This document shows positions 5,200 to 7,198 of a DNA stretch of 7,198 bases, piece after piece. Location: contig QBUR01000139.1 of assembly GCA_013374385.1 (NCBI GenBank), positions 1 through 7,198 on the forward strand, in the 5' to 3' direction. This DNA comes from Candidatus Methanocomedens sp. (GTDB lineage Archaea; Halobacteriota; Methanosarcinia; Methanosarcinales; Methanocomedenaceae). A model generated the notes under the pieces. The model was not told the origin of the DNA, did not search any database, and saw only the letters and a program-made list of their open reading frames with translations. How positions within the stretch are numbered: position 1 is the stretch's first letter; each line of letters begins with the position of its first letter. A program made the position numbers and the translations under genes.

Positions 5200-7158
5200 T
5201 TATTGTGCCGGGCCAGGGGTTCCTATAACATTGTCAGTGAGGGTCAGATTGAACCTTGGGAACGAGGAAGCTTTCTTTATCTTCTCTATCAGGTGTTCCT
5301 TTTCAGGTCCTATCATGGATATCTCCAGCACTTCTGTAATGTTCAATACAGGGACAATCTCTATCTTATCCTTGAACTCATCCTCGATCATCACATCGCC
5401 CAAATTGGACCTCGGGATGATGATGGTCTTGATACCTGCCTGTGCAGCCGCCTCTATCTTATAGGTCACACCACCCACAGGTAGCACGTCGCCCCTTACT
5501 GAAAGCGAACCCGTCATAGCCACTGTCTGGTCCACCGGGATATTCTCTAAAGCTGACAATACAGCAGTAGCTATGCTGATAGAAGCACTATCGCCTTCCA
5601 CACCCTCGTAAGTACCTATGAACTGGATATGTACGTCCATGGTCGTGGTATCCTTGCCGCTGACCTTCTTGATAAGGGCAGATACGTTATCCACCGCTTC
5701 CCTGGCTATCTTCTTGAGCATGCCTGTGGCAATGATGCGTCCTTCAGAACTGGACTGGGATGGTGTTACTTCAGCCATTATGGGAAGTACTATACCTGAA
5801 TCACTGCCCATTACTGCCAGGCCGTTTACCCTTCCTACCATAGCACCTTCGCGTTCGAACATCTGGTAATCCTTTCGTCGCTCAAGGTACTGGTCGGCCA
5901 GTTGCTGCTCTACCGAGCGGGCAATGTTCTTGGCCTTTAGCACATGTTCGGCACAGGTCACTTCTGCCCCGTCAGCGTGGGCAATATCCCCGGCGACCCG
6001 TATCAGACCGCCCAGGTCCCTGAGTTTCAAGGTAAGATGCCCCTTCCTTCCAGCGCGCCGCCTGGCTTCCCGGATTATTTCTTCCACAGCACTCTTGTCA
6101 AAATGGGGTATCTTTCCATCCCTCTTGATCTCCTGTGCGACGAACCGGACCAGTTTTTTCCTGTTATCGACAGTATCAGGAATGACATCGCTCATATAAA
6201 CCTCATAACCATACCCCTTTATCCTGGAACGCAGAGCAGGATGCATGCCCCTTAAGGCATCAAGGTTACCTGCCGTAACCATAATAAAATCACAGGGTAC
6301 AGGTTCTGTTTTTACCATTGCGCCCGAGGAGCGTTCACTCTGGCCCGTGATAGGAAATTCCTTCTCCTGCAAAGCTGTCAACAGGTTCTGCTGTGATTCC
6401 AGCCCCAGTGTATTGATCTCGTCTATAAATAGCACACCCTTATGCGCTTTTTGAATGGCACCGCCTTCCACCCTGTCATGTGCAGGGGTTTCCAGGCCTC
6501 CGCTCTGGAACGGGTCATGCCGCACATCACCCAACAGTGCCCCGGCATGTGAACCGGTTGCATCAATATACGGAGCTGTATCTTTACCGATATTGGATAC
6601 CAGCAGTTTTGGGATGTACGTCTCTTCTTTCGGCATGAACTGGCGCATTACCATGAAAATAAGTATAGCTGCAATGATGCCCCATATCAGCACACCGGTA
6701 TAGAATGCATATATGATGATACCGAAAACGAATATCATTATAAACATATTGCGGGCCTGCATCCGCTTTCGTGCTTCAAGTTTATGGGCATCCACTATCT
6801 CTTTACCTTTACCTGAAGGCACTACCCGTATCTTGGGAGTGTTGTTATCTTCGGGATTATTATAGACCAACACATCCTGCAATTCTTCCTTGGGTAAGAG
6901 TGCGGCCATGGCCTTTGCCAGCATAGACTTACCTGTACCTGGTGTGCCAAGCATCATTACGTGCCTGCGCTGGTTGGCGGCTTTCTTCACCACCTCAACA
7001 GCATGTTCCTGACCTATCACCTGGTCTATCAGGTCTTCAGGTACTTCCACTTCAGCTGTTGATTGTATGTTAATACCGCCGAGCAAGTCATCGGTCTCGA
7101 TGACAGTGCTATCTTCAGCAGCAATATCATTATCATTAGTTGTCACAATATTCTCCAT
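5200..7158 (-). CDS. lonB: Archaeal LonB, membrane-bound ATP-dependent Ser-Lys protease
   Basis: The product has 652 residues, typical for archaeal LonB. The AAA+ domain contains Walker A GTPGTGKS (71-78), Walker B GVLFIDEIN (241-249, Asp246 and Glu247), sensor-1 Asn298, and arginine-finger candidates Arg310 and Arg312 in LRSRIKGYGYEVYM. Two hydrophobic segments (about 137-156 and 157-173) are inserted between Walker A and B, which anchors the hexamer in the cytoplasmic membrane; this is the hallmark that separates LonB from bacterial Lon. The protease domain follows from about 435, with nucleophile Ser524 in EGDSASISIA and Lys567 in VGGVTYKIEAA. An acidic leader of about 40 residues precedes the AAA+ core. 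LonB degrades misfolded and regulatory proteins and is usually the main membrane protease in Euryarchaeota. It heads the operon with tldD and tldE. ATG 7158 is supported by the upstream promoter; no ribosome site precedes it. Confidence 0.96.
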   Translation of the reverse strand: MENIVTTNDNDIAAEDSTVIETDDLLGGINIQSTAEVEVPEDLIDQVIGQEHAVEVVKKAANQRRHVMMLGTPGTGKSMLAKAMAALLPKEELQDVLVYNNPEDNNTPKIRVVPSGKGKEIVDAHKLEARKRMQARNMFIMIFVFGIIIYAFYTGVLIWGIIAAILIFMVMRQFMPKEETYIPKLLVSNIGKDTAPYIDATGSHAGALLGDVRHDPFQSGGLETPAHDRVEGGAIQKAHKGVLFIDEINTLGLESQQNLLTALQEKEFPITGQSERSSGAMVKTEPVPCDFIMVTAGNLDALRGMHPALRSRIKGYGYEVYMSDVIPDTVDNRKKLVRFVAQEIKRDGKIPHFDKSAVEEIIREARRRAGRKGHLTLKLRDLGGLIRVAGDIAHADGAEVTCAEHVLKAKNIARSVEQQLADQYLERRKDYQMFEREGAMVGRVNGLAVMGSDSGIVLPIMAEVTPSQSSSEGRIIATGMLKKIAREAVDNVSALIKKVSGKDTTTMDVHIQFIGTYEGVEGDSASISIATAVLSALENIPVDQTVAMTGSLSVRGDVLPVGGVTYKIEAAAQAGIKTIIIPRSNLGDVMIEDEFKDKIEIVPVLNITEVLEISMIGPEKEHLIEKIKKASSFPRFNLTLTDNVIGTPGPAQ

Positions 7159-7190
7159 TTTTATATATTTTAAAACATATATATTTATTG
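7159..7190 (-). promoter_or_regulatory. Archaeal TATA-type promoter of lonB, probably leaderless transcript
   Basis: On the minus strand, AATAAATATATATG (7189-7176) is a TATA-like box centred about 24 bases before the ATG. Archaeal transcription usually starts about 22-27 bases after the box centre, which falls on or next to the start codon. No Shine-Dalgarno motif lies in the 20 bases before ATG, in agreement with a leaderless mRNA. A second A/T run (7170-7161) is too close to the ATG to serve as the box. The window ends before any BRE or operator can be judged fully. Confidence 0.55.
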
Positions 7191-7198
7191 GTGATAGT

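Overview
The window looks like euryarchaeal chromosome, most likely from a methanogen or a related anaerobic archaeon of the Methanosarcinales/Methanomicrobia type. The main evidence is a membrane-anchored archaeal LonB protease with two transmembrane segments inside its AAA+ domain. It is preceded by an A/T-rich TATA-like element placed for a leaderless start. The lineage is inferred from gene type and style, not proven.

Left part, about 1-2425, plus strand: accessory DNA built around ATP-binding regulators of the AlbA_2 (Schlafen-like) plus GHKL-ATPase plus winged-helix type. Positions 2-250 are the last 82 codons of one winged-helix tail of this kind. A spacer follows with a triple 12-base repeat and a doubtful small ORF. 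The complete 566-residue regulator follows at 464-2164. Directly after it the 3' end of this gene is duplicated in tandem (about 2207-2425). The copy is broken: a 23-base deletion between two ATTAC repeats removed the start of the winged helix and shifted the frame, and a second shortening between two GTGCGCG repeats affected the trailing non-coding part. Three winged-helix tails, each with a G-K-G-R-G-A-x-Y signature close to the C terminus, therefore lie within 2.4 kb.

Middle, about 2391-2507: an A/T-rich gap between convergent genes. It probably holds the transcript end of the minus-strand operon.

Right part, 2508-7198, minus strand: a compact housekeeping proteolysis operon in the order lonB (7158-5200), tldD (5191-3839), tldE/pmbA (3842-2508). 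lonB and tldD are 8 bases apart, and tldD and tldE overlap by ATGA. LonB is an ATP-dependent membrane protease with a Ser-Lys active site. TldD carries the HExxxH metal site and the C-terminal cysteine ligand, and TldE is its partner lacking that site. A reasonable inference is that LonB unfolds and cuts substrates while TldD/TldE, which acts on unfolded chains and peptides, trims the products.

I found no RNA gene, CRISPR array, insertion sequence or evident new system. The most notable feature is the tandem, decaying duplication of the regulator's DNA-binding tail.
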